Source: Allocoprobacillus merdigallinarum
GTDB lineage: Bacteria; Bacillota_I; Bacilli_A; Erysipelotrichales; Coprobacillaceae
Assembly: GCA_019117525.1 (NCBI GenBank)
Contig: DWZO01000059.1
Location: 1 to 58,091 of the forward strand
Length of the DNA stretch: 58,091 bases
Direction of reading: 5' to 3'
Shown: piece after piece, positions 44,054-52,664 of the stretch
How the letters are laid out: the number at the start of each line of letters is the position of its first letter
Position numbering within the stretch: position 1 is the stretch's first letter
Translations under genes and position numbers: made by a program
Notes under the pieces: generated by a model
Seen by the model: only the letters and a program-made list of their open reading frames with translations
What the model was told of the DNA's origin: nothing
Database searches by the model: none

Positions 44054-44482
44054 TTACTTCAAATCTTTAATAATTTGATTAATCTTTAACGATAAACGTA
44101 AATATTCTTTAGTATCTTCTTCTCCTAAACATTCTAAAAGATGACCAAAATAGGCTTCAATTTCTTTTTGTTTTTCTCTAGCAAATGCTTTCCCTTTATC
44201 CGTAATAAACACCTTTATTTTTCTTTTGTCTAATGGATCGACTATCCTTTGGATATAACCTTTTTTAGATAATGTATTAAGCACTGCTGCAACTCTTGAC
44301 GTATTAATATCAAAACGCTGACTAATCTCGGAAGCATTGACTCCATCACCATCCATCAAATAAATAAGAACTGCACATTCCCCTCTGGCAATTTCACTGA
44401 TATCACGATGACAAAACTTAAATGCCTGTTCATTTTCTATCATATAACCTATTAATTCTCTAGCATATTTACGATAATCCAT
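44054..44482 (-). CDS. MarR-family transcriptional regulator
   Basis: The 142-residue protein has the MarR winged helix (NASEISQRFDINTSRVAAVLNTLSKKGYIQRIV, wing DPLDKRKIKVFITDKG) between helical dimerisation ends. It lies upstream of the giant activator gene on the same strand and divergent from the M20 gene, with a consensus promoter. It probably represses one or both. I see no clear operator palindrome in the intergenic region. Confidence 0.87.
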   Translation of the reverse strand: MDYRKYARELIGYMIENEQAFKFCHRDISEIARGECAVLIYLMDGDGVNASEISQRFDINTSRVAAVLNTLSKKGYIQRIVDPLDKRKIKVFITDKGKAFAREKQKEIEAYFGHLLECLGEEDTKEYLRLSLKINQIIKDLK

Positions 44483-44505
44483 TTTATTTACCTCACACTA
44501 TGAGC

Positions 44506-44534
44506 ATTTTATACAACTTTATCACTTTTGTCAA
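44506..44534 (-). promoter_or_regulatory. Promoter of the MarR and activator genes
   Basis: On the minus strand TTGACA (44529-44534) and TAAAAT (44506-44511) are separated by 17 nt. Confidence 0.8.
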
Positions 44535-44578
44535 TTTTTTTGTTTATTTGTCTATTTGTGAAAAATAAGCGATATTGT

Positions 44579-44607
44579 TTGATGTTCAAATTTGATGTTG
44601 ATACAAT
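44579..44607 (+). promoter_or_regulatory. Promoter of the M20 gene
   Basis: TTGATG (44579-44584) and TACAAT (44602-44607) are separated by 17 nt. Confidence 0.65.
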
Positions 44608-44630
44608 AAAGAAAAGAGGTGGAGATACAT

Positions 44631-45947
44631 ATGTATGAAAAAATAAAAGAACTTGCAAAGTTATATTATCCTGATACTGTAAATTGTCGTCGTGATTTAC
44701 ATAAGTATGCTGAAAAAGGCTGGTTAGAAATGCGAACAGCCTGTTATATTGCTTCTACATTAGAGGAATTAGGATACGAAGTGCTTGTTGGTGAAGATAT
44801 TATGAAAAAAGAAGCACGTATGGGTGTGCCAGCAGAAACAATTTTACATTTAAATTACCACCGTGCTCAAAAGCAGGGAGCAAATCCTTACTATTTGGAA
44901 AAAGTTAAAATGGGAATGACTGCTGTGGCAGGTGTTTTAAAATGTGGCGAAGGTCCAACACTTGCTTTAAGATTTGATATTGATGCTTTAGGCCTCATTG
45001 AAGAATCATCATCAAGTCATTTTCCTTTTACGAATGGTTTTGCATCTGTACATCGTGGAACAATGCATGCCTGTGGTCATGATGGTCATACTGCAATTGG
45101 TTTAACCACAGCGAGAATACTTATGCAAATCAAAGAACATTTGCATGGAACAATCAAACTTATTTTTCAACCTGCTGAAGAAGGTGTTATGGGAGCCAGA
45201 AGTATTGCTGAAAGTGGATTCTTAGATGATGTTGATTATATTTGTGCAGCTCATATTATGCCTCAAGAAAATGAACCTTATGATTTGTATTTTGGTATGG
45301 ATGAATCTTTTGCGACCACAAAACTTGATATTACTTATCATGGTGTTTCGACTCATGCTGCTGAATCGCCACAGTTTGGAAAAAATGCTTTACTATCTGC
45401 CGCTAACTGTATTTTAAATTTACACTCTATTCCTCGTAACAGTGATGGTCAGACACGTGTGAATGTTGGAACTGTTCATGCTGGTACAGGAAGAAACGTT
45501 GTACCTGAAACAGCTAAACTTGAAATTGAAGTCCGTGGTGTTACAAGTGAATTAAATCGCTATATGGAAATTTATGCGAGAGATATTATTGAAGGTTCAG
45601 CACGTATGCATGATACTGTTGTTGAAATTAAAGAAATGGGTAAAGCTTATGCATTAGATTGTGATGAAGACTTTATGAATACGATTCGTTCAATGTGTCA
45701 GCGATACCTTCCTGATTTAAACTTACCTCCATATAATTTAAGTCCACTGGGAGGTAGTGATGATTTTTCATATTTCATGGAACGTGTTCAAGCTCATGGT
45801 GGCAAAGCCACTTACATGAAACTTTTAACACCTATTGTTTCATCACCACATAATGATGCTTTTGATTTTGATGAAAAAGTTCTAGCATTAGGTCCTCGCA
45901 TCTTTGCAAGTCTTATCTATTATCTTTCTCATGAAAACAAGGCATAA
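44631..45947 (+). CDS. M20D-family amidohydrolase
   Basis: The 438-residue protein is an M20 metallopeptidase of the aminoacylase / indole-acetyl-amino-acid hydrolase type. The conserved motifs are FDIDALGL, HACGHDGHTAIG, the catalytic PAEEGVMGA and AAHIMP, with a dimerisation lid in between and GGSDDFSYF near the end. It would hydrolyse N-acyl amino acids or short peptides. I chose ATG 44631, preceded by GAGGTGGAG. It stands alone, divergent from marR, with its own promoter and terminator. Confidence 0.87.
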   Translation: MYEKIKELAKLYYPDTVNCRRDLHKYAEKGWLEMRTACYIASTLEELGYEVLVGEDIMKKEARMGVPAETILHLNYHRAQKQGANPYYLEKVKMGMTAVAGVLKCGEGPTLALRFDIDALGLIEESSSSHFPFTNGFASVHRGTMHACGHDGHTAIGLTTARILMQIKEHLHGTIKLIFQPAEEGVMGARSIAESGFLDDVDYICAAHIMPQENEPYDLYFGMDESFATTKLDITYHGVSTHAAESPQFGKNALLSAANCILNLHSIPRNSDGQTRVNVGTVHAGTGRNVVPETAKLEIEVRGVTSELNRYMEIYARDIIEGSARMHDTVVEIKEMGKAYALDCDEDFMNTIRSMCQRYLPDLNLPPYNLSPLGGSDDFSYFMERVQAHGGKATYMKLLTPIVSSPHNDAFDFDEKVLALGPRIFASLIYYLSHENKA

Positions 45948-45979
45948 GAGATACAAATCAAGTATCTTTTATGCCTTTT
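45941..45979. terminator. Terminator overlapping the M20 stop codon
   Basis: GGCATAAGAGATAC (45941-45954) pairs with 45962-45975 (14 bp, one G-U) and is followed by TTTTC. The TAA stop lies inside the first arm. Confidence 0.88.
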
Positions 45980-45981
45980 CA

Positions 45982-47511
45982 TTATTTATTAGCTTTCTTA
46001 TAACGTTTTCCTTTGGTTACACCATTATCAATAAGTTTTTCATTTTCTACTAGTTCTTTTAATAATGTTTGAACACGTCTTTCCTTAACACCCAAAATAT
46101 CTATAAAATCTTTTACCTTATACCATTGTCCATATTCCATATAAGAAAGAATTTGTTCATATTGTTTGAATGTTTTTCCTGAACTTTTTTTCTCGCGCTT
46201 TTTTTCTCGCACTTTTTTTCTCGCACTTTTTTCTCGCACTTTTTTTTGAAATGAAAGTGTTAAAATAGTTCGATCTGGATTCATTTTCTCTTCTATAATG
46301 GGTTCTTTCCATTGCTGTTCTTCCCAGATAGAAAATAATTCTGGGACACCACTTCCAGCTCTTTCTCCAATTCCAATGAGATTGAACATTTTCATTAATG
46401 CTTTATTTCTTGGATCAGATTCTCCACCTAATTTCATTTGATATTTCCCAACACGAATAGAACCAGGATTTTCAATCGTTAAAATATCATTATCCTGCTT
46501 AATCACAATACCTCTAGGAATATAAAAATCCGCATTAACTAAACAATTCGCCAAAACTTCACGTAAAGCACGATGAACAGGAGTATCATCAATTCTATCT
46601 CCGCCAACAATTTTAAATGGTATTTTCACATTACGTATAATTTTATTATAAACCCTAAAATAGAAATCAAACAAATTACCTGTCCATTCACCTGATGTCG
46701 ATTGCAAGCGATCTGTCCATCTAATAGTCGGGTCTAACATCTCCCTATAATCAAGGAAATATTCTGGATAGTAATTAACGATATTATATTCTTCACCAAA
46801 CATGAGTAATCCTGCTCCTGTTGGGTGTAGTTTGCCATCTTTTCCTAATTTTGCAGCACCAATTTTTAATAAATACTGATCATCATCTAAATTCATCCAA
46901 GGGTGAGCAGCTCTAAAAGCACGATGCCTATTTCGATAAGCATGTATTGTTTCTATATCAAACACTGATAAATCCATACTCTCGATGATTGCCATATCCA
47001 TTGTTTCTTCAATTTGATCCCTAAGCATTGCTTTAACCTGTAACGGAGTACAACGATAATCTCCAGTATGTGTTCTTTTATATGTTCCTTTAAACATATC
47101 ATTATTAATATATACAGGTTTTTGTTCTCGTTTTGCCATAGGAACATGTATAACGATGATTATATCATCTTGTATTTCATATACATTTACATCATCTTCG
47201 TTCAAAAGATTAATACTGACTTTTTGTAAATTATGAGCTTGATTCCAAAAATTATCCAATATTTTTTCTTTATCAGATATTTTTAATCCTGTTGTTTTCC
47301 AACTTCTATCACTTAATTCTTGAATACCAAGAATAATAATTCCACCATAGGTATTTGCCATAGCTGAATAAGACTCCCATAATGAAACAGGTAAGCCTCC
47401 TTTAGCTTTCTTCACTTCTCTACGATTATCTTCTTTATATGAATCAAACTCAGTTATATCAAATAAATTACTCACGTTAGACATTCCTCCTAACAATATT
47501 CTTTGATTCAT
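45982..47511 (-). CDS. AlbA/Schlafen-type ATP-binding regulator
   Basis: The protein has an N-terminal AlbA_2 domain (SYKEDNRREVKKAKGGLP, then ANTYGGIIILGI, about 24-170), a C-terminal GHKL-type ATPase region (ALREVLANCLVNADF, GIGERAGSGVPELF, about 320-400) and a final winged helix. A Lys/Arg/Glu-rich linker at about 422-440 is encoded by a 14-bp tandem repeat. Start is uncertain: ATG 47511 sits right behind a TATAAT and has no ribosome binding site, whereas AGGAGG lies 10 nt before a GTG at 47475. Such proteins are often called transcriptional regulators or found in defence contexts; the role is unknown. Confidence 0.75.
   Translation of the reverse strand: MNQRILLGGMSNVSNLFDITEFDSYKEDNRREVKKAKGGLPVSLWESYSAMANTYGGIIILGIQELSDRSWKTTGLKISDKEKILDNFWNQAHNLQKVSINLLNEDDVNVYEIQDDIIIVIHVPMAKREQKPVYINNDMFKGTYKRTHTGDYRCTPLQVKAMLRDQIEETMDMAIIESMDLSVFDIETIHAYRNRHRAFRAAHPWMNLDDDQYLLKIGAAKLGKDGKLHPTGAGLLMFGEEYNIVNYYPEYFLDYREMLDPTIRWTDRLQSTSGEWTGNLFDFYFRVYNKIIRNVKIPFKIVGGDRIDDTPVHRALREVLANCLVNADFYIPRGIVIKQDNDILTIENPGSIRVGKYQMKLGGESDPRNKALMKMFNLIGIGERAGSGVPELFSIWEEQQWKEPIIEEKMNPDRTILTLSFQKKVREKSARKKVREKKREKKSSGKTFKQYEQILSYMEYGQWYKVKDFIDILGVKERRVQTLLKELVENEKLIDNGVTKGKRYKKANK
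46185..46247 (-). repeat. Slippage-prone 14-bp tandem repeat inside the AlbA-type gene
   Basis: On the plus strand four CTCGC(A/G)C heptamers alternate with T-runs of 7, 7, 7, 6 and 8. The third-to-fourth spacing is 13 bp and the others are 14. Neither 14 nor a one-base change in a run keeps the reading frame, so copy-number or run-length changes would truncate the protein before its winged helix. Confidence 0.9.
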
Positions 47512-47563
47512 ATTATACCTGTTTTTATGATGACTTAAAATACTATCTTATACAATTACAAAT

Positions 47564-48133
47564 CTATTTATCTTCTCTTATCGCTTTAACATAATAATCA
47601 AAATCATTATTTAAATAGAGCTGAACACTTTCTTGTAAATCCTCACAAATATCTAAAATACGTTTTTCACTTACAAGTGGGTTGATATAACGCTTTTTAG
47701 AAACAATTTTCCAATAACCATCTTGAGGTAATCTAGAAATCAGAATTTTATTTAATTGTGTATATTGATGAAAAATAGAATGTAGTTCTTTATTTTCTTT
47801 AATCATCATTTCTGTTAAGTTTTCTGTTGCTTCCTGATTTGTATAATCATGATACATAAAATCAATAACATGTGCAAAAACAGATGTAGAAATATTATGT
47901 AATAAAGCAGCAACTGCCTGATGCTTATCATGAGTGAAATGATATGTAATCAAAGCCACTCCAATACTATGATTATATCTAGAAACACCTTTACAGTTTC
48001 TAAAAGATTCAAATTGAGTATATTCCATTCCACAGTTCATACTTACATCTTTTAGTCTTTGAAAAAAAGATGTTTGAATAATGTCTTGAACATAATTTGA
48101 GATATATTTACTATAAATATCATAAACAATCAT
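47564..48133 (-). CDS. HD-domain-like protein with altered active site
   Basis: The 189-residue protein follows the layout of small HD-superfamily phosphohydrolases: FFQRLKDVS, then SRYNHSIGVALI (first metal histidine kept), then AALLHNISTSVFAHVIDF. Family members typically read LLHDVSH...FSH at this place. Here the HD doublet is HN and the following His is Thr. The enzyme is therefore probably inactive or has shifted chemistry. It lies 52 nt upstream of the AlbA-type gene on the same strand. Confidence 0.65.
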   Translation of the reverse strand: MIVYDIYSKYISNYVQDIIQTSFFQRLKDVSMNCGMEYTQFESFRNCKGVSRYNHSIGVALITYHFTHDKHQAVAALLHNISTSVFAHVIDFMYHDYTNQEATENLTEMMIKENKELHSIFHQYTQLNKILISRLPQDGYWKIVSKKRYINPLVSEKRILDICEDLQESVQLYLNNDFDYYVKAIREDK

Positions 48134-48154
48134 ATCTTTACCAACATTTAAAAC

Positions 48155-48805
48155 TTAATCTTTAAACAATGCTCTACCAATTCTCACAATTGTTGCTCCT
48201 TCTTCCAAAGCTATATCATAATCTTAGGACATTCCCATAGATAATTCATGTAATGGATATTCAGGATATTCGTTTTTTAATCGTTCTAATAACTCTTTTG
48301 TCTTTTTAAAATAAATACGTGTTTGTTCTTTTTCAATATGTGGTGCCATCATCATAAGTCCATCAACAATCAAAGATGGACAATTCTTTAAATATGTCAT
48401 CACCTGATCCATCTCTTCTTCATCAAAACCATGTTTACTTTCTTCTTTAGCAATATTAACCTGTAATAATATATGAACTTTTAACTGATGTTTTTGTGCT
48501 TGCTTTTCTAATTCATCAATCAAATGATAACTATTTACAGAATGAATTAACTCTACCTTATCAATGATATATTTCACTTTATTCTTTTGTAAAGTTCCAA
48601 TAAAATGCCAATGACCTTTTCCATGATATTGTTCATATTTATCTAAGAAAGCCTGAACTCTATTTTCTCCAAAATATAAACAACCACATGCTTCCAGTTT
48701 TTCTATTTCTTTTTCATCTATATATTTCGTTGCTGCAACCAGTGTTGCAGGTTTTACCTTTTCTAACATATTTTTGACTGCTTCTTCATTGACTATCATA
48801 CTCAT
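48155..48805 (-). pseudogene. yggS: YggS-type PLP homeostasis protein, interrupted by an in-frame TAA
   Basis: YggS/PROSC proteins bind pyridoxal phosphate and balance its pool. The reading frame has the fold-type III signatures LVAATKYIDEKEIEKL (the PLP lysine is in TK), FGENRVQAF, HFIGTLQKNK and LHELSMGMS. It then hits TAA at 48224-48226. The next 22 codons in the same frame read DYDIALEEGATIVRIGRALF and stop at 48155-48157, which is exactly the conserved family C-terminus. So one sense codon (often Gln at this place, CAA) has become TAA. The truncated product loses the IVRIG phosphate-binding strand and is probably inactive unless the stop is read through. Confidence 0.85.
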
Positions 48806-48924
48806 TCCTCCTTATTTTTTTATTATATAATCTTTTCATCATAACTTAAATCATAAAATCATAGATTTATCAAAAAGAATTCATAAAAAGGTGCTATAAT
48901 ATTTCATATAATGAGGTGATTCAA

Positions 48925-49881
48925 ATGAATGATTTATTAGAAAGATATCTAGGTGCAGTGTGTTCTTATTTTTTTGGAAGAAAACGCCAATATGTTTATC
49001 ATGATTTAAAAACTCAAATCAGTCAATCGGTACATCAATATGAAGATATGGAAGACTTATTAATGAGTTATGGACATCCACTAAGTGTTGCTTACTCATA
49101 TGGCTATCGTCCTACAATTTATCATCATTTTAATCCTAAAATAGTTAATTTCATTGAAAAACTTGTTTTTTTAATTTCAGGTATTTATCTTTTTTTATCA
49201 ACCCTTTATTATCTTGAACAATTTGGTTGTTTATCATTTCAATCAACAAACAATGTTGTGACAACAATGAATACTTCATCTATCTTTGAAGCTTTTCTTT
49301 CTTATCCAATCATTATAATGATTGGTATCATTGCCATAGCAATCTTAGCTTTAATCATATTGGATAAAAAAGAGCCTATTCCTCAAGATTTAAATCTCTG
49401 TTGGAATATACAAGATCTGGATCATTTACCCCATCCATCCCATTATCCAAATCATACTATTGAAACCATCTTTATGATTATATTTATTGCTTTCTTTATT
49501 TGTTATGGTTTTTTCTTTTCTAGTGATATTATTATTAAAATACAACATGAATCATATCAAATGATTCATATGATGACCTATTTCTTTCAACCATTTATTA
49601 TGATCATTATTTTTGATTATTTTATAGATATGACCAAAAAAATATATACCAAAAAATATTTAAAATATAGCTTTATCATTAATTTATTTACTATTGTTTC
49701 TTTAACAATCTTTGTTGTGAATTCTCATTTTTTAAGTCAATATTTATTACCTATAAATACAAATTTTCAATATATTCTTGTTAATGCATTTATTATTACA
49801 GCTTTATTCTTTATCTACTTTATTTCATTATATAAATTAGTGAGAAACATAAAATCATATCGTTTCTTATTTAAAAAATAG
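48925..49881 (+). CDS. Multi-pass membrane protein with an N-terminal HAAS-like domain
   Basis: The 318-residue protein begins with a short helical domain (LERYLGAVCSYFFGRKRQ, then DMEDLLMSYGHPLSVAYSY). This resembles the HAAS/DUF1700 domain found in small Firmicutes membrane proteins paired with PadR regulators. About seven membrane helices follow. No PadR gene is adjacent. I chose ATG 48925 with GAGGTG upstream, over a GTG three codons earlier. Function unknown. Confidence 0.6.
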   Translation: MNDLLERYLGAVCSYFFGRKRQYVYHDLKTQISQSVHQYEDMEDLLMSYGHPLSVAYSYGYRPTIYHHFNPKIVNFIEKLVFLISGIYLFLSTLYYLEQFGCLSFQSTNNVVTTMNTSSIFEAFLSYPIIIMIGIIAIAILALIILDKKEPIPQDLNLCWNIQDLDHLPHPSHYPNHTIETIFMIIFIAFFICYGFFFSSDIIIKIQHESYQMIHMMTYFFQPFIMIIIFDYFIDMTKKIYTKKYLKYSFIINLFTIVSLTIFVVNSHFLSQYLLPINTNFQYILVNAFIITALFFIYFISLYKLVRNIKSYRFLFKK

Positions 49882-49915
49882 ACCATAGAAATGATTCCAT
49901 TTCTATGGTCTTGTG
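49875..49915. terminator. Bidirectional terminator, membrane protein and metG
   Basis: GACCATAGAAATG (49881-49893) and CATTTCTATGGTC (49898-49910) form a perfect 13-bp stem between convergent genes, with T-rich flanks on both strands. Confidence 0.93.
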
Positions 49916-49918
49916 TTT

Positions 49919-51844
49919 TTATCTTATTTTTGTACCATTTGGCAAGTTTTCTACAGACACAAGTTCTAACATTTTTTTCTTAGATCCTGCAAGAATCATA
50001 CCTTGAGATTCAACACCTCTTAATTTTGCAGGTTTCAAGTTAGATACAACAATAACTTTCTTACCAACCATTTCTTCTGGTGTATAGAAGTCAGCAATAC
50101 CACTGACAATCTGTCTTGTTTCTTTACCAATATTGATTTGAGAAACTAACAGCTTATCAGCATCAGGATGTTTTTCACATTTTTCAACTGTACCTACAAT
50201 CAATTCAATTTTTGCAAAATCATCAATTGTAATTTGATTGTCATCCTCTTGTTTTTCTTCTTTTTGAGGATATAAAGCTTCTACTTTCTTTTCTACTTCT
50301 TTAGGATCTAATCTTGCAAATAACTGTTGAGGTTTTTCAGTGACTTTTGTTCCTTCTTGATATAAACCAAAAGTATTTAAGTCTAAGAAGTTTCTTTGAT
50401 CTGTATTGATTTGATCTAAAATCTTTGTAGATGTAGAAGGCATATATGGTTCTAATGCAATAGCAGCAAAACGGATGGCTTCAATTAAGTTATAAAGAAC
50501 TGTTGCGAGACGATCTTTCTTGCTTTCATCTTTTGCAAGTGCCCAAGGCATTGTATCATCAATATATTTATTTGTTCTTCTCAGTAAGACAAAGATTTCA
50601 TCTAAGGCTTTAGATGCTTTAAATTCATCCATATAAGCTTGAACTTTCTTTGGCATAGCTAAAGCAATTTCTTTTAATTCATCATCAACAGGTTCACTCA
50701 CACCTGGATTTGTTACAATACCATCAAAATATTTATTTGTCATGGCAATTGTTCTATTAACTAAGTTACCTAAAATATTAGCTAAATCAGAATTAATACG
50801 TTCAACTAATAAATCCCATGTGATACTTCCATCATTGTCATAAGGAATTTCATGTAAAACATAGTATCTGACAGCATCGACACCAAAGATTTTAACCAAA
50901 TCATCTGCATAGATTACATTTCCTTTAGATTTAGACATTTTACTTTCACCTTGTAATAACCAAGGATGTCCAAAAACTTGTTTTGGTAAAGGAATATCTA
51001 AAGCCATCAACATAATAGGCCAATAAATCGTATGGAATCTCACGATATCTTTACCAATTAAATGTAAATCTGCTGGCCAATATTTCTTATATAATTCACC
51101 ATGATTTCCATCAACATCATAACCAAGTCCTGTAATATAGTTTGTTAAAGCATCAATCCATACATACACAACATGTTTAGGATCAAAGTCTACAGGGATA
51201 GACCATTTGAATGAAGTACGTGAAACACATAAATCCTGTAAACCTGGTTTTAAGAAGTTATTCATCATTTCATTTTTTCTTGAAACAGGTTGAATAAATT
51301 CAGGGTGCTCTTCAATATGTTGAATTAAACGATCAGCATATTTAGATAATTTAAAGAAATAAGCTTCTTCTTTCGCATCATGAACTTCTCCACCACAATC
51401 AGGACATTTTCCATCAACCAATTGAGATTCAGTAAAGAATGATTCACATGCTGTACAATATTTACCTTCATAATGCCCTAGATAAATATCTCCCTGATCA
51501 TATAATTTCTTAAAGATTTTTTGCACTTGTTTCACATGATATTCATCTGTTGTTCTCATGAAACGATCATATGTTGTATCCATCATATCCCAAATTTCTT
51601 TGACAACAGCTGCTTTTTCATCAACAAATTGTTTAGGTGGGATACCAGCTTCTTGAGCTTTTAACTCAATCTTTTGCCCATGTTCATCAGTTCCAGTCTG
51701 AAAATAAACATTGTATCCTTCCTGTCTTTTACTTCTTGCAATAGCATCAGCTAAAATAATTTCATATGTATTTCCAATATGAGGTTTTCCTGAAGTATAA
51801 GTAATCGCCGTCGTTAAATAATAATCTTTTGGATCTTTCATCAT
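49919..51844 (-). CDS. metG: Methionyl-tRNA synthetase
   Basis: MetG charges initiator and elongator tRNA-Met. The class I motifs are present: HIGN in TSGKPHIGNTYE at about 19-24 and KMSKSKGN at about 300. The zinc-knuckle cysteines lie in CTACESFF and CPDCGG at about 130-150. The C-terminal 105 residues form a tRNA-binding EMAP-like domain (FAKIELIVGTVEKCEKHPDA), giving the 641-residue Firmicutes length. A methionine-type T-box leader precedes it. Confidence 0.96.
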   Translation of the reverse strand: MMKDPKDYYLTTAITYTSGKPHIGNTYEIILADAIARSKRQEGYNVYFQTGTDEHGQKIELKAQEAGIPPKQFVDEKAAVVKEIWDMMDTTYDRFMRTTDEYHVKQVQKIFKKLYDQGDIYLGHYEGKYCTACESFFTESQLVDGKCPDCGGEVHDAKEEAYFFKLSKYADRLIQHIEEHPEFIQPVSRKNEMMNNFLKPGLQDLCVSRTSFKWSIPVDFDPKHVVYVWIDALTNYITGLGYDVDGNHGELYKKYWPADLHLIGKDIVRFHTIYWPIMLMALDIPLPKQVFGHPWLLQGESKMSKSKGNVIYADDLVKIFGVDAVRYYVLHEIPYDNDGSITWDLLVERINSDLANILGNLVNRTIAMTNKYFDGIVTNPGVSEPVDDELKEIALAMPKKVQAYMDEFKASKALDEIFVLLRRTNKYIDDTMPWALAKDESKKDRLATVLYNLIEAIRFAAIALEPYMPSTSTKILDQINTDQRNFLDLNTFGLYQEGTKVTEKPQQLFARLDPKEVEKKVEALYPQKEEKQEDDNQITIDDFAKIELIVGTVEKCEKHPDADKLLVSQINIGKETRQIVSGIADFYTPEEMVGKKVIVVSNLKPAKLRGVESQGMILAGSKKKMLELVSVENLPNGTKIR

Positions 51845-51860
51845 ATCTCCTCCTTCAAAA

Positions 51861-52079
51861 TAAAAAACGTCCTTATAAAAGGACGTATTATACGCGGTAC
51901 CACCTTTTTTTATATCTGTCGATATACCCTCAAAACTTTAACGCAGTTAACGTTTATCTCTCACTATTCAAGATAACAGCTCCCAGCCCATCTTCATAAA
52001 AGTTATGTCCTGATTTGCACCAACCATCAGTTCTCTACAACGCCCTTTTAATCTCTGCTGTTCTTTGCCTTTTTTATAC
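51861..52079 (-). promoter_or_regulatory. T-box riboswitch, methionine-type
   Basis: The minus strand carries the T-box core AGGTGGTACCGCG (51893-51905) and the Stem I distal loop GGTTGGTGCAAATCAG. The likely AUG specifier is at 51989-51991 (GAAG-AUG-GG). The 8-bp terminator stem 51867-51874/51879-51886 is followed by TTTTTT. The variable T-box base is U, which fits the A discriminator of tRNA-Met. Uncharged tRNA-Met should switch on metG. Confidence 0.9.
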
Positions 52080-52085
52080 TCTTAA

Positions 52086-52114
52086 ACATTATCAAATATT
52101 TTTTTTAAAGTCAA
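52086..52114 (-). promoter_or_regulatory. metG promoter
   Basis: On the minus strand TTGACT (52109-52114) and TAATGT (52086-52091) are separated by 17 nt, just upstream of the T-box leader. Confidence 0.7.
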
Positions 52115-52237
52115 TAAAGTTTCATAACTATTTTTTGCGAAATAGAAATCAATCTTTTTTTTAATAAGCGAAATCAATGATTTCATTACAGTTCTAATGA
52201 TATAATGAAATTAATAAGAATAGAAAGGACTGATTTT

Positions 52238-52579
52238 ATGGGTTTATTTAACAAAAAGAAAAAAACTGTCAATTGGGATGATGCTTATAAAGCTAAACCT
52301 CATTTTTATAAGCAATCTGATGGGAGTGTATTTGGTGCGATGAGTTTAACTGAAGGTGTGAAAACAATGTTCTTAAAACAGCCTCAAATACATTTTGAGG
52401 TTGAAGGTCAGCGTATATCACAATGGAGAATCGCTCTTATTGATGCGACAAATGATTTGATGATAGGTCAAATGGATTATGGAACATGTCTTAAAAAATT
52501 ACAGCCTTATATCCTTGCTGAAGATAGCAATTTTATTTTAGTAAGAGGATTAACTTTAGATGAATTGAAGAGTCTATAA
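52238..52579 (+). CDS. Hypothetical cytoplasmic protein (113 residues)
   Basis: The ATG at 52238 has GAAAGGAC 7 nt upstream and a TATAAT at 52201-52206 as a probable promoter. The product starts MGLFNKKKK, followed by a compact alpha/beta stretch (DGSVFGAMSLTEGVKTMFL, ISQWRIALIDATNDLMIGQM). No membrane segment is present and I do not recognise a family. The earlier in-frame ATG at 52205 overlaps the promoter and was rejected. Confidence 0.6.
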   Translation: MGLFNKKKKTVNWDDAYKAKPHFYKQSDGSVFGAMSLTEGVKTMFLKQPQIHFEVEGQRISQWRIALIDATNDLMIGQMDYGTCLKKLQPYILAEDSNFILVRGLTLDELKSL

Positions 52580-52664
52580 AATAACTTATAACAATTATAA
52601 TATTTTGATTATTTGAACAATCTTATAAATACAAATATTGAACACATGAAAGGAAGGTAAAAAA

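Noticed and set aside
46185..46247. CRISPR-like or regulatory repeat
   Set aside because: The unit is 14 bp with no spacers and sits in the coding frame of the AlbA-type gene. It is a simple tandem repeat.
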